A stretch of 64,000 bases of DNA, taken from NCBI RefSeq assembly GCF_004006665.1, contig NZ_QOCL01000002.1, forward strand, positions 248,001 to 312,000, in the 5' to 3' direction. Positions 43,858 through 52,609 of the stretch are shown here, one piece after another (position 1 is the first letter of the stretch; each line of letters starts with the position of its first letter). This DNA comes from Halobacteriovorax sp. HLS (GTDB taxonomy: Bacteria; Bdellovibrionota; Bacteriovoracia; Bacteriovoracales; Bacteriovoracaceae). A model generated the notes under the pieces. That model had not been told where the DNA came from. It made no database searches and was given only the letters and a program-made list of their open reading frames with translations. The translations under genes were made by a program, and so were the position numbers.

Positions 43858-44752
43858 TAATGTCTTAATTTTGGGGGCTGGATTTGGAACACGAATGGGA
43901 CCTGTTGGTGAACAGTTACCAAAGCTACTTTGGCCAATATTTGAAAAATCACTTTTAGAGCTCCAAGTTGATTTTGCAAAAAGATTCGCAAGAAATAATA
44001 TCTACATTAATACTCACTATCAGGCTGACTTGATACATGATGAGATAGCTAAGAAAAACTTAGAGGTAATTGCTCTATATGAAGAAAGTATATTGGATAT
44101 TGGTGGTGGAATTCATAATTGTGCAAACGAAATTGGATATGAAGGAAACTTATTAATTCTAAATGGAGATCAATTTTTATTTGCCGATGAAGATGCAATT
44201 GAAAAAATGATATCTAGCTCTGAGTCTTTCGTTTCAACGCTACTAGGGCTAGAAGTTGAGCCTGGGTCAAACTATAACAGGTTAGTTATTGAAGAAAACT
44301 TATTAAAATCTATAGAAAAGCCAAACGATGTTGAAGGTACATATCTAACGTACAGTGGAGTTAGTATTATTAATTTGAATCTACTAAAAAAAACTAGTGG
44401 CTATTCAAAGTTCTTCGACACTGTAGCTAATTTTGAAAAAGAAGCTGTGAAGGTTATCGTTCCTGAAGAATTAGAGTATGCAGATTTTGGAACCTGTAAA
44501 AGGTATATTGAAAGCATGAGAAAGGTTCTATCGGGGGATAGCTTTGAGATGAGAAGTTTTCTACTAGCAAATAAAGCTTATGACAGAAAGAAGCAAAATA
44601 CAGCTAAGCTTTGTTATGATTGTAAGGGGGAAATGTTTAGCATAAACCTTACTGGAAAAGAGATTCAAGGTACAGGCGCCATTGTTATTGAAAACTCTAA
44701 AAAACCTGCTCCAAAAGATAGTGTTGTGATGGGAGAGCTTATAAGCTACTAA
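43847..44752 (+). CDS. murU: MurU-like sugar-1-phosphate nucleotidyltransferase with C-terminal extension
   Basis: The N-terminal part (about 1-225) is a nucleotidyltransferase: LILGAGFGTRMG, a LPKLLWPI lysine segment, DIGGGIHNC and LNGDQFLF with the metal aspartate. It overlaps the kinase gene by 11 bp, as expected for an AmgK-MurU pair of peptidoglycan recycling. Typical MurU is about 225 residues; this one has roughly 75 extra residues including KLCYDCKGEMFSINLTGKE. The extension is not recognised and might be a regulatory or oligomerisation domain. Confidence 0.75.
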   Translation: MQVDNVLILGAGFGTRMGPVGEQLPKLLWPIFEKSLLELQVDFAKRFARNNIYINTHYQADLIHDEIAKKNLEVIALYEESILDIGGGIHNCANEIGYEGNLLILNGDQFLFADEDAIEKMISSSESFVSTLLGLEVEPGSNYNRLVIEENLLKSIEKPNDVEGTYLTYSGVSIINLNLLKKTSGYSKFFDTVANFEKEAVKVIVPEELEYADFGTCKRYIESMRKVLSGDSFEMRSFLLANKAYDRKKQNTAKLCYDCKGEMFSINLTGKEIQGTGAIVIENSKKPAPKDSVVMGELISY

Positions 44753-44955
44753 TCGTCCTTTTCTATTAACTTTATACAGTCAACAGGACAAACTTCAATA
44801 CAAATTGAGCATAAGGTGCAAGACCAAGTTTCTACAGCATATGTATTCTTATATTTTAAAATTGCATCTTCTGGACATATTAGTCTACAAGCGTCACAGG
44901 ATATACATCTATTGTTAATTTCTAACTCTGGTGTCATATAAGTATTATGACTCAT
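44749..44955 (-). CDS. 2x[4Fe-4S] ferredoxin
   Basis: 68 residues with two cluster motifs: CISCDACRLICPEDAI and CTLCSICIEVCPVDCI. This is the bacterial 8Fe ferredoxin pattern, carrying low-potential electrons in the cytoplasm. It converges with murU-like, overlapping 4 bp. There is no obvious partner oxidoreductase nearby. Confidence 0.9.
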   Translation of the reverse strand: MSHNTYMTPELEINNRCISCDACRLICPEDAILKYKNTYAVETWSCTLCSICIEVCPVDCIKLIEKDD

Positions 44956-45032
44956 TTCAACTTATAAATAGTGATTGAAAATATTACCCCATTAAGACTA
45001 GAATAAGCTTAATTAGGTAAAAAGAGAATAAT

Positions 45033-45746
45033 ATGAAAATACTAAAGAGAAATTCTAATATCATTAATATAATAATTTTTCAGTTATTTTCAGTCATATA
45101 TCTTCATGTTCTCTATTCACTTGTTGACGGTTACTCTTCTTTGGATCTAGCAACAATAAATCGCTCTTTAGAGGGAAATCTAAGCTTTATTGGCCTATGT
45201 CTCATAAATATCCTTTTCATATTCATGGTTAAGAAAATCTCTTTAAAAGTCCTAATCGTTACTTCAGCTACAGCTTCGACTATATCTTTTCTACTATTTC
45301 TTGAGAGTTTTAATAAAACTATATTGCTTTATAATTTGCTCTACATCGTTATTTCATACTTTTTTTGCATGATTTGGAAATTAGAGCTAAATGAAGCTTG
45401 TTACAATTCTTTCTTTGATAAAAAAATATTGCGTCCTTTAGGCTTGAATGATGTGAGTGTTAAACTACATGAAGTCGTAGGAGATAGGGCCTCAACAGGA
45501 GTAATTACGAACTGGACTGTCGATACACTCTTTGTTGCTACTGAGGAAGTTAAGAGGCTTAGTGGAGAGGTAGAAGTCGAAATACTGTATAAAGATACAA
45601 ACTTCTTTTTTCGAGGCATCACTGTGACCTCTAATGCTCATGGTGTTGGAATTAAAACTTTAAATGAGAAAAAAGAGACCACTCTTAATTGGTTAGATTT
45701 CTATGATATAATCACGGATAGAGGAATTACCCCCACTTATTTGTAG
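45033..45746 (+). CDS. Membrane protein with possible PilZ-like C-terminal domain
   Basis: 237 residues with four hydrophobic helices in the first half (about 10-30, 47-66, 72-92, 97-118). A soluble beta-rich domain follows, with RLSGEVEVEILYKDTNFFFRGITV and NAHGVGIKTL and a terminal NWLDFYDIITDRG. The GVGIK-type strand is compatible with PilZ but the N-terminal RxxxR part is not clear, so c-di-GMP binding is only a suggestion. Followed 12 bp later by a lipoprotein gene. Confidence 0.5.
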   Translation: MKILKRNSNIINIIIFQLFSVIYLHVLYSLVDGYSSLDLATINRSLEGNLSFIGLCLINILFIFMVKKISLKVLIVTSATASTISFLLFLESFNKTILLYNLLYIVISYFFCMIWKLELNEACYNSFFDKKILRPLGLNDVSVKLHEVVGDRASTGVITNWTVDTLFVATEEVKRLSGEVEVEILYKDTNFFFRGITVTSNAHGVGIKTLNEKKETTLNWLDFYDIITDRGITPTYL

Positions 45747-45758
45747 AGGAAAAGGCAC

Positions 45759-46235
45759 ATGTCTAAGATTGTTTTAATTCTATGTACCCTGTTGTTAAGC
45801 TATGGATGCTTCAAAGAAAAAGGCGCTCAAGAAGTACTTAGAACATATATTGAAGGACGCTTTAGAGGTGACTTTGATCGTTTAGAAGTGGCCGAGTTTC
45901 TTAATGGAGAGATGAAAGAACGAGTAATGGCAATGACTGACGAAGATTTCTCTTCGTACTCAGACCTTTCTTCATTTAAAAAGAAAAAATTCAGTGTTAC
46001 CTATGAAAACTGTTCTATTGATAAGTGTTTTATCACATATATTATTAGTTATGATCAACTGAAAGAGTCGAAGGATTTCTTTAGAGTAGACTCTAAAAAG
46101 ATAGCAGAAATGAGTAAGGTTGAAGATAGCTGGAAGATTGAAAAAGTAACAAATGTGAAGAGCTACTTAGAATCTAAAGACCCTTTAGATATTGAATCTA
46201 AAGGTACTGAGGATACCTCAGGATCATCTAAGTAG
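45759..46235 (+). CDS. Small lipoprotein of unknown function
   Basis: 158 residues with a lipobox (LLSYGC, Cys17). The mature part is alpha+beta with a pair of cysteines (ENCSIDKC) and a charged Ser-rich tail. The pattern of a helix followed by antiparallel strands would fit an NTF2-like fold, but this is not certain. Probably co-transcribed with the preceding membrane protein. Confidence 0.6.
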   Translation: MSKIVLILCTLLLSYGCFKEKGAQEVLRTYIEGRFRGDFDRLEVAEFLNGEMKERVMAMTDEDFSSYSDLSSFKKKKFSVTYENCSIDKCFITYIISYDQLKESKDFFRVDSKKIAEMSKVEDSWKIEKVTNVKSYLESKDPLDIESKGTEDTSGSSK

Positions 46236-46299
46236 TCGTAATTACTGAATCCTGACTAGAAAGCTAAAGTTATCCCCTTCTATAACCGATATTTTTACT

Positions 46300-46809
46300 A
46301 TGAAATTATCAAATATAGAAGATTCAAATATTCTTGGGGCCCTTGTTGAAGAGACTTATAAAGGTGTTGAAGACGTTGAACAGGCCAATAAAGTAGACCT
46401 TAGCACATACTTTGAGATGAAAAGCGGAAGTATTGAAGATACTTTCGAAGATCATATTATCGAAGATACAATGATTAAAAGAGGTGTAACATTCTCTACT
46501 CTTAATTATTGTGAACAGACTTCCTGCTTTAATTTTGAACTAAATGAACAAATCTTTTCATGTCCGAGTAATTGGGGACAGTTTACAAAACTATTTCAGC
46601 TAAAAGAAAATGAGTACTTTTCAATGATTAATGAATTTAATAGTGAATTATTTGTTGAGAATCTATTTAGTGATTTTGTTCGTTATGATTATGAGTCTAT
46701 TTGCTTTGTGGGGCATGGAAAAGCTTTTTTGATATTTTTGCCTAAAGGTAATCAAGATATTCTAGGTTGGCTTAAGAAATACTGCGAGGTAAGTGACCTC
46801 GCAGCGTAA
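46300..46809 (+). CDS. Conserved-looking protein of unknown function
   Basis: 169 acidic residues without signal peptide or membrane segment; CEQTSCFNF holds two close cysteines and the C-terminus is VGHGKAFLIFLPKGNQDILGWLKKYCE. No domain recognised. The 3' end of the gene is embedded in a 9-bp perfect hairpin. It is placed after the lipoprotein with 64 bp between. Confidence 0.6.
   Translation: MKLSNIEDSNILGALVEETYKGVEDVEQANKVDLSTYFEMKSGSIEDTFEDHIIEDTMIKRGVTFSTLNYCEQTSCFNFELNEQIFSCPSNWGQFTKLFQLKENEYFSMINEFNSELFVENLFSDFVRYDYESICFVGHGKAFLIFLPKGNQDILGWLKKYCEVSDLAA
46782..46804. terminator. Hairpin at the 3' end of two convergent genes
   Basis: CTGCGAGGT (46782-46790), loop AAGTG and ACCTCGCAG (46796-46804) form a perfect 9-bp stem inside the last codons of the gene ending at 46809 and 12 bp before the end of the convergent gene. 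No T-run on either strand, so it may stabilise mRNA ends or terminate weakly. Confidence 0.4.
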
Positions 46810-46815
46810 TATATT

Positions 46816-47655
46816 CTACGATAAAGACGCGTAATAATTCTTTAGCATCAGTGCATCTTCTTCAAGATTTGGGCTGTTGCAGATAATGTATCCACCGCAG
46901 TTAAAATCTTTCAGACTTTTTAAAAGATCTTTCCAGTTAAAGTCAGACTTCTCTAGGTTAAGGTGTTTTAAGTCACCTTTAGAGTTAGAACTTATTCCTG
47001 AAATATGAATATGCATATTAGATAGTGCTGTTTCACCAATCTCTTCTTTAATTCTTTCTAAGACTTCTTTAAATTCAGGTTCTGTATTGTAGAGTCCTGT
47101 TCTCGCATATAGGTGAGAAAAGTCCATACAAGGAGCACATGAAGAAACATTCTTAGTTAATGAGATTAGCTCATCAAGAGATCCAAATTGACTTGTTTTA
47201 CCTGTAAGTTCTGGTCTAAGTTCAATTTGAATATCTAGTCTACTAAGTCTTTCTTCAATAACATTCATACTCTTTTCAACAAGGTCAAAAACGTCAAAAG
47301 GCGAATCTTTCATGTAAAAAGCAGCGTGAAAAGTCATTGATTCAGCACCACAAAGATCAGAGATTTTTGCAGTTTGAATAATTCTTTCAATAGATGAATC
47401 AATCTTGTCTTGTTCTCTAGCATTTAAATTAATGTAGTAAGGACCATGAGAAGTTAATGGAACACCTAGTTCGTAAGAAACTTTTCTAAGTGCTGAAGAA
47501 ACTTCTTCCTTCATTCTTACACCATGAGCAAATTCTAGTTGCATACAGTCTAGGCCAAGAGCATGAATCTGCTTTACACCTTCAATAGGATTATTTTTCT
47601 TTTGTGTACTATTAGGAACGCCTGCAGTACCGAACAATAGCTTATTAGCTTGCAT
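46816..47655 (-). CDS. Xylose-isomerase-like TIM-barrel protein (AP endonuclease 2 family)
   Basis: The 279 residues show the AP-endonuclease/xylose-isomerase barrel: a QLEFAHGVRM strand, TSHGPYYINL (the endonuclease IV HxPYxIN-type segment), FHAAFY, IELRPELTG, and CMDFSHLYART, followed by HIHISGI. These match metal-binding strands of endonuclease IV, though ligand spacing is not identical. It might process abasic sites or act on a sugar. A good ribosome site (AGGAGATATA) precedes the ATG. Confidence 0.65.
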   Translation of the reverse strand: MQANKLLFGTAGVPNSTQKKNNPIEGVKQIHALGLDCMQLEFAHGVRMKEEVSSALRKVSYELGVPLTSHGPYYINLNAREQDKIDSSIERIIQTAKISDLCGAESMTFHAAFYMKDSPFDVFDLVEKSMNVIEERLSRLDIQIELRPELTGKTSQFGSLDELISLTKNVSSCAPCMDFSHLYARTGLYNTEPEFKEVLERIKEEIGETALSNMHIHISGISSNSKGDLKHLNLEKSDFNWKDLLKSLKDFNCGGYIICNSPNLEEDALMLKNYYASLS

Positions 47656-47730
47656 TATATCTCCTGTGTGCTTTTAAAACTTTATCGAAAAGTTGTCATA
47701 TCACAAATAAGAACCAGACATAAGTCGCTG

Positions 47731-47780
47731 TGCGAAATTCCCTTTATTAATAGGGGTTTACCGCCTTATTTGCGAAATTC
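47731..47780. repeat. Direct repeats TGCGAAATTC in the divergent intergenic region
   Basis: TGCGAAATTC occurs at 47731-47740 and 47771-47780, exactly 40 bp apart, in the 216-bp gap between the divergent TIM-barrel gene and the M48-like operon. The second copy extends to a small palindrome CGAA-A-TTCG. Spacing near four helical turns suggests binding sites; function is unproven. Confidence 0.4.
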
Positions 47781-47871
47781 GTTAGTTGTGACTGGGTGAG
47801 TTATATCCCTAATAGGAATTCTTGTCTATAATTTCTAGTAAAAGGTGTAATAATGTAAGCATAAAGCTTCT

Positions 47872-48645
47872 TTGTTTGATTCTAATATGTTGATTTTACT
47901 AGGACTTCTTGTTTTTCTATATTCTGTGATAAGTGCTTTAGGCTTCATAATGTTGCCAGCATTTGGTGAGATTTATGCTTCATCTCTATTAAGTCTCGTC
48001 ATTATATTCGCTTTTATTTTTGGTGATAAGATTTTACTAGGGTTTATGCAGGCAAAGTTAAACACCAGGCAAGATGATCTTAATTATGAGCTTTCAAATG
48101 TGGCTCTAAAATTTTCAATTCCAAGAATTAGCCTATATGTTTCAAAAAGAGTTTCAGGATGGCATGTTTTAGATAATTCTTTTGCTAGTCCCTCGATTAT
48201 AATTAATCCAAATACAGTAGAGTCTTTAAACAAAGAAGAGCTTAACTCTCTTTTCAGTCTTGCTTGTTTCAAAATTAAATCAGGAGAAATACGTCGTAAG
48301 AGTATTTACTTAACTCTTTTTTCAGTTGCTTTATTGCCTCTAGCTGTTTGTGACTTTTTAGATAGAATGAGATTATCTGTTATATCAATTCTTATTAAGT
48401 CCATCTTGATGCCAATTATCTTATTAAAAAGCTCAGTTATAGATAATAAACAAGTCGAGGCTTCACTTATGGAAGACTTCTACAAGCTTTATCCGTTGAA
48501 GCATGCGGTGAGTGGTGCAACTTTTAAGTTAAAACAGAATAGGGCCTATGCAGGAAATCTATTATTAGATCTATGTATTGAAACAATTTCCCTTACTGAA
48601 CAAGAGAGTAAAGAAAAGTTATCATACTATATAAGAACAACTTGA
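47872..48645 (+). CDS. M48/HtpX-like membrane protein lacking the zinc motif
   Basis: 257 residues. Four hydrophobic helices surround a soluble domain with an M48 signature: ISLYVSKR...LDNSFASPSIIINPNTVESLNKEELNSLFSLACFKIKSG. It aligns with HtpX, where PNAFA and HExxH occur; here D-N-S-F-A is kept but the HExxH position is C132-F-K-I-K136, so zinc binding is lost. TTG 47872 is used; ATG 47887 is the alternative, and neither has a clear ribosome site. It heads an operon with a CHASE2 kinase and sigma-54 regulator, so it may sense or relay an envelope signal (inference). Confidence 0.65.
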   Translation: MFDSNMLILLGLLVFLYSVISALGFIMLPAFGEIYASSLLSLVIIFAFIFGDKILLGFMQAKLNTRQDDLNYELSNVALKFSIPRISLYVSKRVSGWHVLDNSFASPSIIINPNTVESLNKEELNSLFSLACFKIKSGEIRRKSIYLTLFSVALLPLAVCDFLDRMRLSVISILIKSILMPIILLKSSVIDNKQVEASLMEDFYKLYPLKHAVSGATFKLKQNRAYAGNLLLDLCIETISLTEQESKEKLSYYIRTT

Positions 48646-48662
48646 TAACTTTTGGATAAGCA

Positions 48663-50549
48663 TTGATTAAAGAAAAATCAAAGAAGTTTCTCAACTTTGA
48701 TAACTCAAAAATATACCCTTTTATATTTACAGTAATATTTATTATTGTGCTTTTCCAATATTCATTTTCATCATTAGAGTCGATATTTTATGACTTGAGA
48801 ATAAAGTTCGACTGGGGAATATCACATCAAGATGAAATTGTTCTAATTACAATGGATGAAGAAAGTGACCAGTTTTTAGGAGAAAGTTATCCCTATACTT
48901 ATGCTTCTCATGAAGGTCTTGTAAAAAAACTAATAAAGGATAGTCCAAGATCAATTGGTTATTTGGTTGGAATGCTAGAGCCGGATTCTGATAGAGAAGA
49001 CTTAGCATTGTATAAATTTAAAAAAGAGATAAAGTCCTTTCAATCAGGTGGGGGGGTCTTTAGATTCGGTACCAATATGGATGATTGGGATGAGCATCTA
49101 CCACCTACTGACTTAAAAGACCTTGGGTATTCCCTTGCGCTTTTAAATGTAGATAATGCAACATTTGCGAAAGACGATATAAGCCGTAGGGCCTTGATTA
49201 ATATTTCTGGGGAAGAGTCATTTCATTTATGGATGGCTAATAAATATAGGGCCACACGAGGTCTTGAGGCCCTAGATGCAACTTCTATTCAAGGTTCTTA
49301 CTACCTTCAAGAAGCAGATGCTACATTCGCGCTATTTAGATACTACACAAGTCCTGTGTCCAAAAAAGCTAAAATAAAGAGAATACCTTTTCATAGGGTG
49401 CTTGTTGGAAACTTTCCAAAGGGTTTCTTTGAAGACAAGATTGTTTTAGTTGGACCAAGTTATATTTCTAATACTAATGACACTGTCTTAACACCGTTTA
49501 ATAGAGAAGAATATACTTCCTCAAAACTTGCTATTCATGCTGTTATCATTGAAGCATTTATGCAAAACAAAACAGTTCTGCAAATTCCAAAAGATGTCTC
49601 TTATGTGATTGCGATTCTTGTCGCTTTATTCTTGTCTATTATTATAACTAAGATGAGACCAACCACCGGCTTGGCCATGACATTATCCATTATGTTTGGA
49701 ATTATATTTCTAGCATATTTTCTGTTCTCTCTTCTTGGTCTTTGGTTATACATAACTCATATTGTACTAACAGTCTTTGTTGTTTACTATATCTGGGTTC
49801 CATTTAGGGCCATTGGAGAATATCAAAGACGCTATGCTATTCAAGAAGAAACAAAATTATTAAAGAAAGTAGAAAACTTAAAACAGAACTTCATCTCATT
49901 AATGAGTCACGACTTAAAAACACCTGTTGCAAAAATTGCAGGAATGGCCGATGTTATGAAGCAAAAGAATTCAAGTAATATTGAATTAACAAAAGGACTT
50001 GACTCTATAATCGTTGCGACAAAAGAATTAAATAAATTTATATCTTCTATCTTAGATTTAACAAAAGTCGAGTCTAGAAATATTTCACTCAATATGGTTT
50101 CCAAAGATATAAACACAATATTAGAAAGTACTGTAGAAGGATTACGTTATGAGGCATCTACAAAGAATGTTAATGTTGTTCAGGATCTTGCACCTTTGTA
50201 TCCAATTGAGTTTGACATAAATTTAATGAAGCGAGTTTTTTCAAACCTCGTTGAAAATGCTATTAAATACTCTGGAGAGGGATCTGAGGTATTAATTAAA
50301 ACTACTGATGATGAACAATGGGTCTATATCTCAATTAGTGATAATGGCGTTGGAATTCCTGCTGAGGAAGTAGAATATATATTTGAGAAATTTTATCGGG
50401 TAAAGAATGACGCAAGTCACTCAATTAAAGGAACCGGTCTTGGTTTATATCTGGTAAAATACTTTGTAGAGTTACATGGTGGAACTATTTCTGCTGAATC
50501 AGAACTTGGAAATGGAACTACATTTAATATAAAATTAAAGAATCAATAA
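48663..50549 (+). CDS. CHASE2-domain sensor histidine kinase
   Basis: TTG start with GGAT upstream. The 628 residues begin with a helix (18-36), then an extracytoplasmic CHASE2 domain (about 40-305; ESIFYDLRIKFDW, ISRRALI, FEDKIVLVGPSY). Three membrane helices follow (about 312-380). The cytoplasmic kinase has the H-box ISLMSHDLKTP (phospho-His416), NLVENAIKYS, DNGVGIP and GTGLGLYLVKY. CHASE2 binds an unknown extracellular ligand. The neighbour 17 bp downstream is an NtrC-type response regulator, the obvious partner. Confidence 0.93.
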   Translation: MIKEKSKKFLNFDNSKIYPFIFTVIFIIVLFQYSFSSLESIFYDLRIKFDWGISHQDEIVLITMDEESDQFLGESYPYTYASHEGLVKKLIKDSPRSIGYLVGMLEPDSDREDLALYKFKKEIKSFQSGGGVFRFGTNMDDWDEHLPPTDLKDLGYSLALLNVDNATFAKDDISRRALINISGEESFHLWMANKYRATRGLEALDATSIQGSYYLQEADATFALFRYYTSPVSKKAKIKRIPFHRVLVGNFPKGFFEDKIVLVGPSYISNTNDTVLTPFNREEYTSSKLAIHAVIIEAFMQNKTVLQIPKDVSYVIAILVALFLSIIITKMRPTTGLAMTLSIMFGIIFLAYFLFSLLGLWLYITHIVLTVFVVYYIWVPFRAIGEYQRRYAIQEETKLLKKVENLKQNFISLMSHDLKTPVAKIAGMADVMKQKNSSNIELTKGLDSIIVATKELNKFISSILDLTKVESRNISLNMVSKDINTILESTVEGLRYEASTKNVNVVQDLAPLYPIEFDINLMKRVFSNLVENAIKYSGEGSEVLIKTTDDEQWVYISISDNGVGIPAEEVEYIFEKFYRVKNDASHSIKGTGLGLYLVKYFVELHGGTISAESELGNGTTFNIKLKNQ

Positions 50550-50566
50550 TTGAAAAAGGATTTTGA

Positions 50567-52063
50567 ATGCATAGAGTACTAGTTGTAGATGACGATAAGG
50601 TTTTACAAGACTCAGTCAAACAAGCACTAGAGTTTCACCACTTTAGAGTAGACACGGCAGATAATGGAAAAGAAGCTCTGAGCGCTGTTTATAAAGAAAA
50701 GTACGATCTAGTTGTAATGGATGTAAATATGCCTGAGATGAGTGGAATTGAAGCCCTCGTCGAAATAAAGAAATATGACCCTTCTATTATTGTATTAATT
50801 CTCACAGCATATTCTAATGTTGGAGATGCTGTTAAAGCCGTAAAAGAAGGTGCATATAATTATCTAGAAAAGCCAATATCATCTGAGAATCTAGTTGCTC
50901 TTATTAAGAGAGCATTAAAAGCAAGGAGCTTAGTTGAGACATCAGTTTTTTCTGCTCCAACCTTATCTTTAGGGCAAGGTGATGATCAGTTTGTTGGTGA
51001 GTCCGATGTCATGCAAAAGGTTTTTGGAGTTATAAGTAAACTAGCTCAGGTAAATACTCCAGTTCTTATTCGTGGTGAGTCTGGTACAGGTAAGGAACTT
51101 GTTGCAAGGGCCATTCACTATAATGGACCTAGAAAAGATGATAAATTTGTAACCATAAATTTAGCTGCAATTCCGGATAACTTAATTGAGTCTGAACTTT
51201 TCGGTCACGAAAAAGGGGCTTTCACTGGAGCAAGTGAGAGAAAGATAGGTAAGTTTCAATACGCTGACGGTGGGACTATATTTTTAGATGAAATTGGAGA
51301 TGTATCTCCTACAATGCAAGTTAAGCTTCTTAGAGTTTTACAAGAAAAGTCTTTTACACCGATTGGATCTAATAGAGATATTAAAGTTGATGTAAGAGTT
51401 ATTGCGGCTTCTCATAAGCCATTTGAAGAAATGATTAAAGAAGGGGACTTTAGAGAAGATTTATTTTACAGACTAAATGTCCTACCTGTTTATCTTCCAC
51501 CTTTAAGAGAGAGAAAGTCTGATATACCATTTTTAATAGATTATTATGTGACTTACTTTAATGGTATTCATAATTTAGATATGAAAGGTTGCGTACCTGA
51601 CGCTTTAAAAGCTTTAACGAATTATAGTTGGCCAGGAAATATTAGAGAGCTTAGAAATGTTATTGAGCACGCTTTTATCATTGAGTCTTCTGAACAAATA
51701 AATATTTCATCTCTTCCTGATTCTGTTAAGAAGTCTGCAAATATAGCTGCGGAAGCAGAAGAGTCGGAAGATTCAAGTGTTCAAATCGACTTTGCTGGTA
51801 TTCAAAACTCTGTAGTTGATAGAGCTATTGGAGATAATGAAATTAGTAAGTACTCTTTTGCATTTGCAACTGTAACTGAAGAAAATGAAATAAAAATGGA
51901 TTTCCAAGTTGCGAAGGATCTTTTTGAAAAAGAATTCATTATTCACGCTTTAAAGCTTAATAAGGGTAAAATTAACCAGACAGCGCTCAAAGCAAATATT
52001 CCTAAGAAAACGCTACTTAGAAAAATAGAAAAGTATGAAATTAATCCAAAATCGTATTATTAG
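50567..52063 (+). CDS. Sigma-54-dependent NtrC-family response regulator
   Basis: The 498 residues have a receiver domain with phospho-acceptor Asp52 (VVMDVNMPEMSG). The AAA+ domain has Walker A GESGTGKE (170-177), the sigma-54-contacting GAFTGA (217-222) and DEIGD. The C-terminal Fis-type helix-turn-helix ends KINQTALKANIPKKTLLRKIEKY. All residues for ATP use and sigma-54 contact are present. A linker of about 90 residues before the HTH is longer than usual. Probably phosphorylated by the CHASE2 kinase. A sigma-54 promoter is in this window at 33983. Confidence 0.95.
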   Translation: MHRVLVVDDDKVLQDSVKQALEFHHFRVDTADNGKEALSAVYKEKYDLVVMDVNMPEMSGIEALVEIKKYDPSIIVLILTAYSNVGDAVKAVKEGAYNYLEKPISSENLVALIKRALKARSLVETSVFSAPTLSLGQGDDQFVGESDVMQKVFGVISKLAQVNTPVLIRGESGTGKELVARAIHYNGPRKDDKFVTINLAAIPDNLIESELFGHEKGAFTGASERKIGKFQYADGGTIFLDEIGDVSPTMQVKLLRVLQEKSFTPIGSNRDIKVDVRVIAASHKPFEEMIKEGDFREDLFYRLNVLPVYLPPLRERKSDIPFLIDYYVTYFNGIHNLDMKGCVPDALKALTNYSWPGNIRELRNVIEHAFIIESSEQINISSLPDSVKKSANIAAEAEESEDSSVQIDFAGIQNSVVDRAIGDNEISKYSFAFATVTEENEIKMDFQVAKDLFEKEFIIHALKLNKGKINQTALKANIPKKTLLRKIEKYEINPKSYY

Positions 52064-52072
52064 GAAATAAGA

Positions 52073-52588
52073 ATGGATAGAATTTGGAAAATGTCTCTAA
52101 TGATTGTTGGAGTGATTTTACTTGATCAATTCACAAAGGGTGCTATTCAACAAAACTTTAGGCTTGGAGAATCGCTTGCAGTTATTCCTGGATTTTTTAA
52201 TTTAGTTTATGTTCAAAACTCTGGTGCTGCATTTGGAATGGGAGCTGGAGCAGGGGACTTTATTCGAATAACTTTCTTTTTGATCTTACCTACGATTGCA
52301 TGCTTATGGCTTTTGTGGCTTATATGGACGACGAGGCACACTAGTGCTTGGCTGTGTACTACTTATAGTTTGATATTTGCAGGAGCGGTTGGAAATCTGA
52401 TAGATAGATACTCGCTTAAATATGTTGTTGATATGTTCGATTTTTATATTGGAACTAAGCACTTTGCTGCTTTTAATATTGCAGATAGTGCAATTAGTAT
52501 TGCAGCGGTGATGTTAATTATAGATTTTATATATTTTGAAAAAATGAGAAAGTCTAAAGAGTTACAGGTAGAAAAAAAGGAAGCTTAA
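52073..52588 (+). CDS. lspA: Lipoprotein signal peptidase (signal peptidase II)
   Basis: Cleaves the signal peptide of diacylated prolipoproteins in the inner membrane. 171 residues, four helices, with LDQFTKGA, VQNSGAAFGM, a GNLIDR segment and the catalytic aspartates in VVDMFDFYIG and FNIADSAI. Nine bp after the regulator, thus likely in its operon. Many lipoproteins in the window depend on it. Confidence 0.95.
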   Translation: MDRIWKMSLMIVGVILLDQFTKGAIQQNFRLGESLAVIPGFFNLVYVQNSGAAFGMGAGAGDFIRITFFLILPTIACLWLLWLIWTTRHTSAWLCTTYSLIFAGAVGNLIDRYSLKYVVDMFDFYIGTKHFAAFNIADSAISIAAVMLIIDFIYFEKMRKSKELQVEKKEA

Positions 52589-52604
52589 AGCTTCCTTTGT
52601 TTTT
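52576..52604 (+). terminator. Terminator after lspA
   Basis: AAAGGAAGC (52576-52584) pairs with GCTTCCTTT (52590-52598) around a five-base loop, then GTTTTT. The stem overlaps the lspA stop codon. Confidence 0.85.
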
Positions 52605-52609
52605 GAAAA

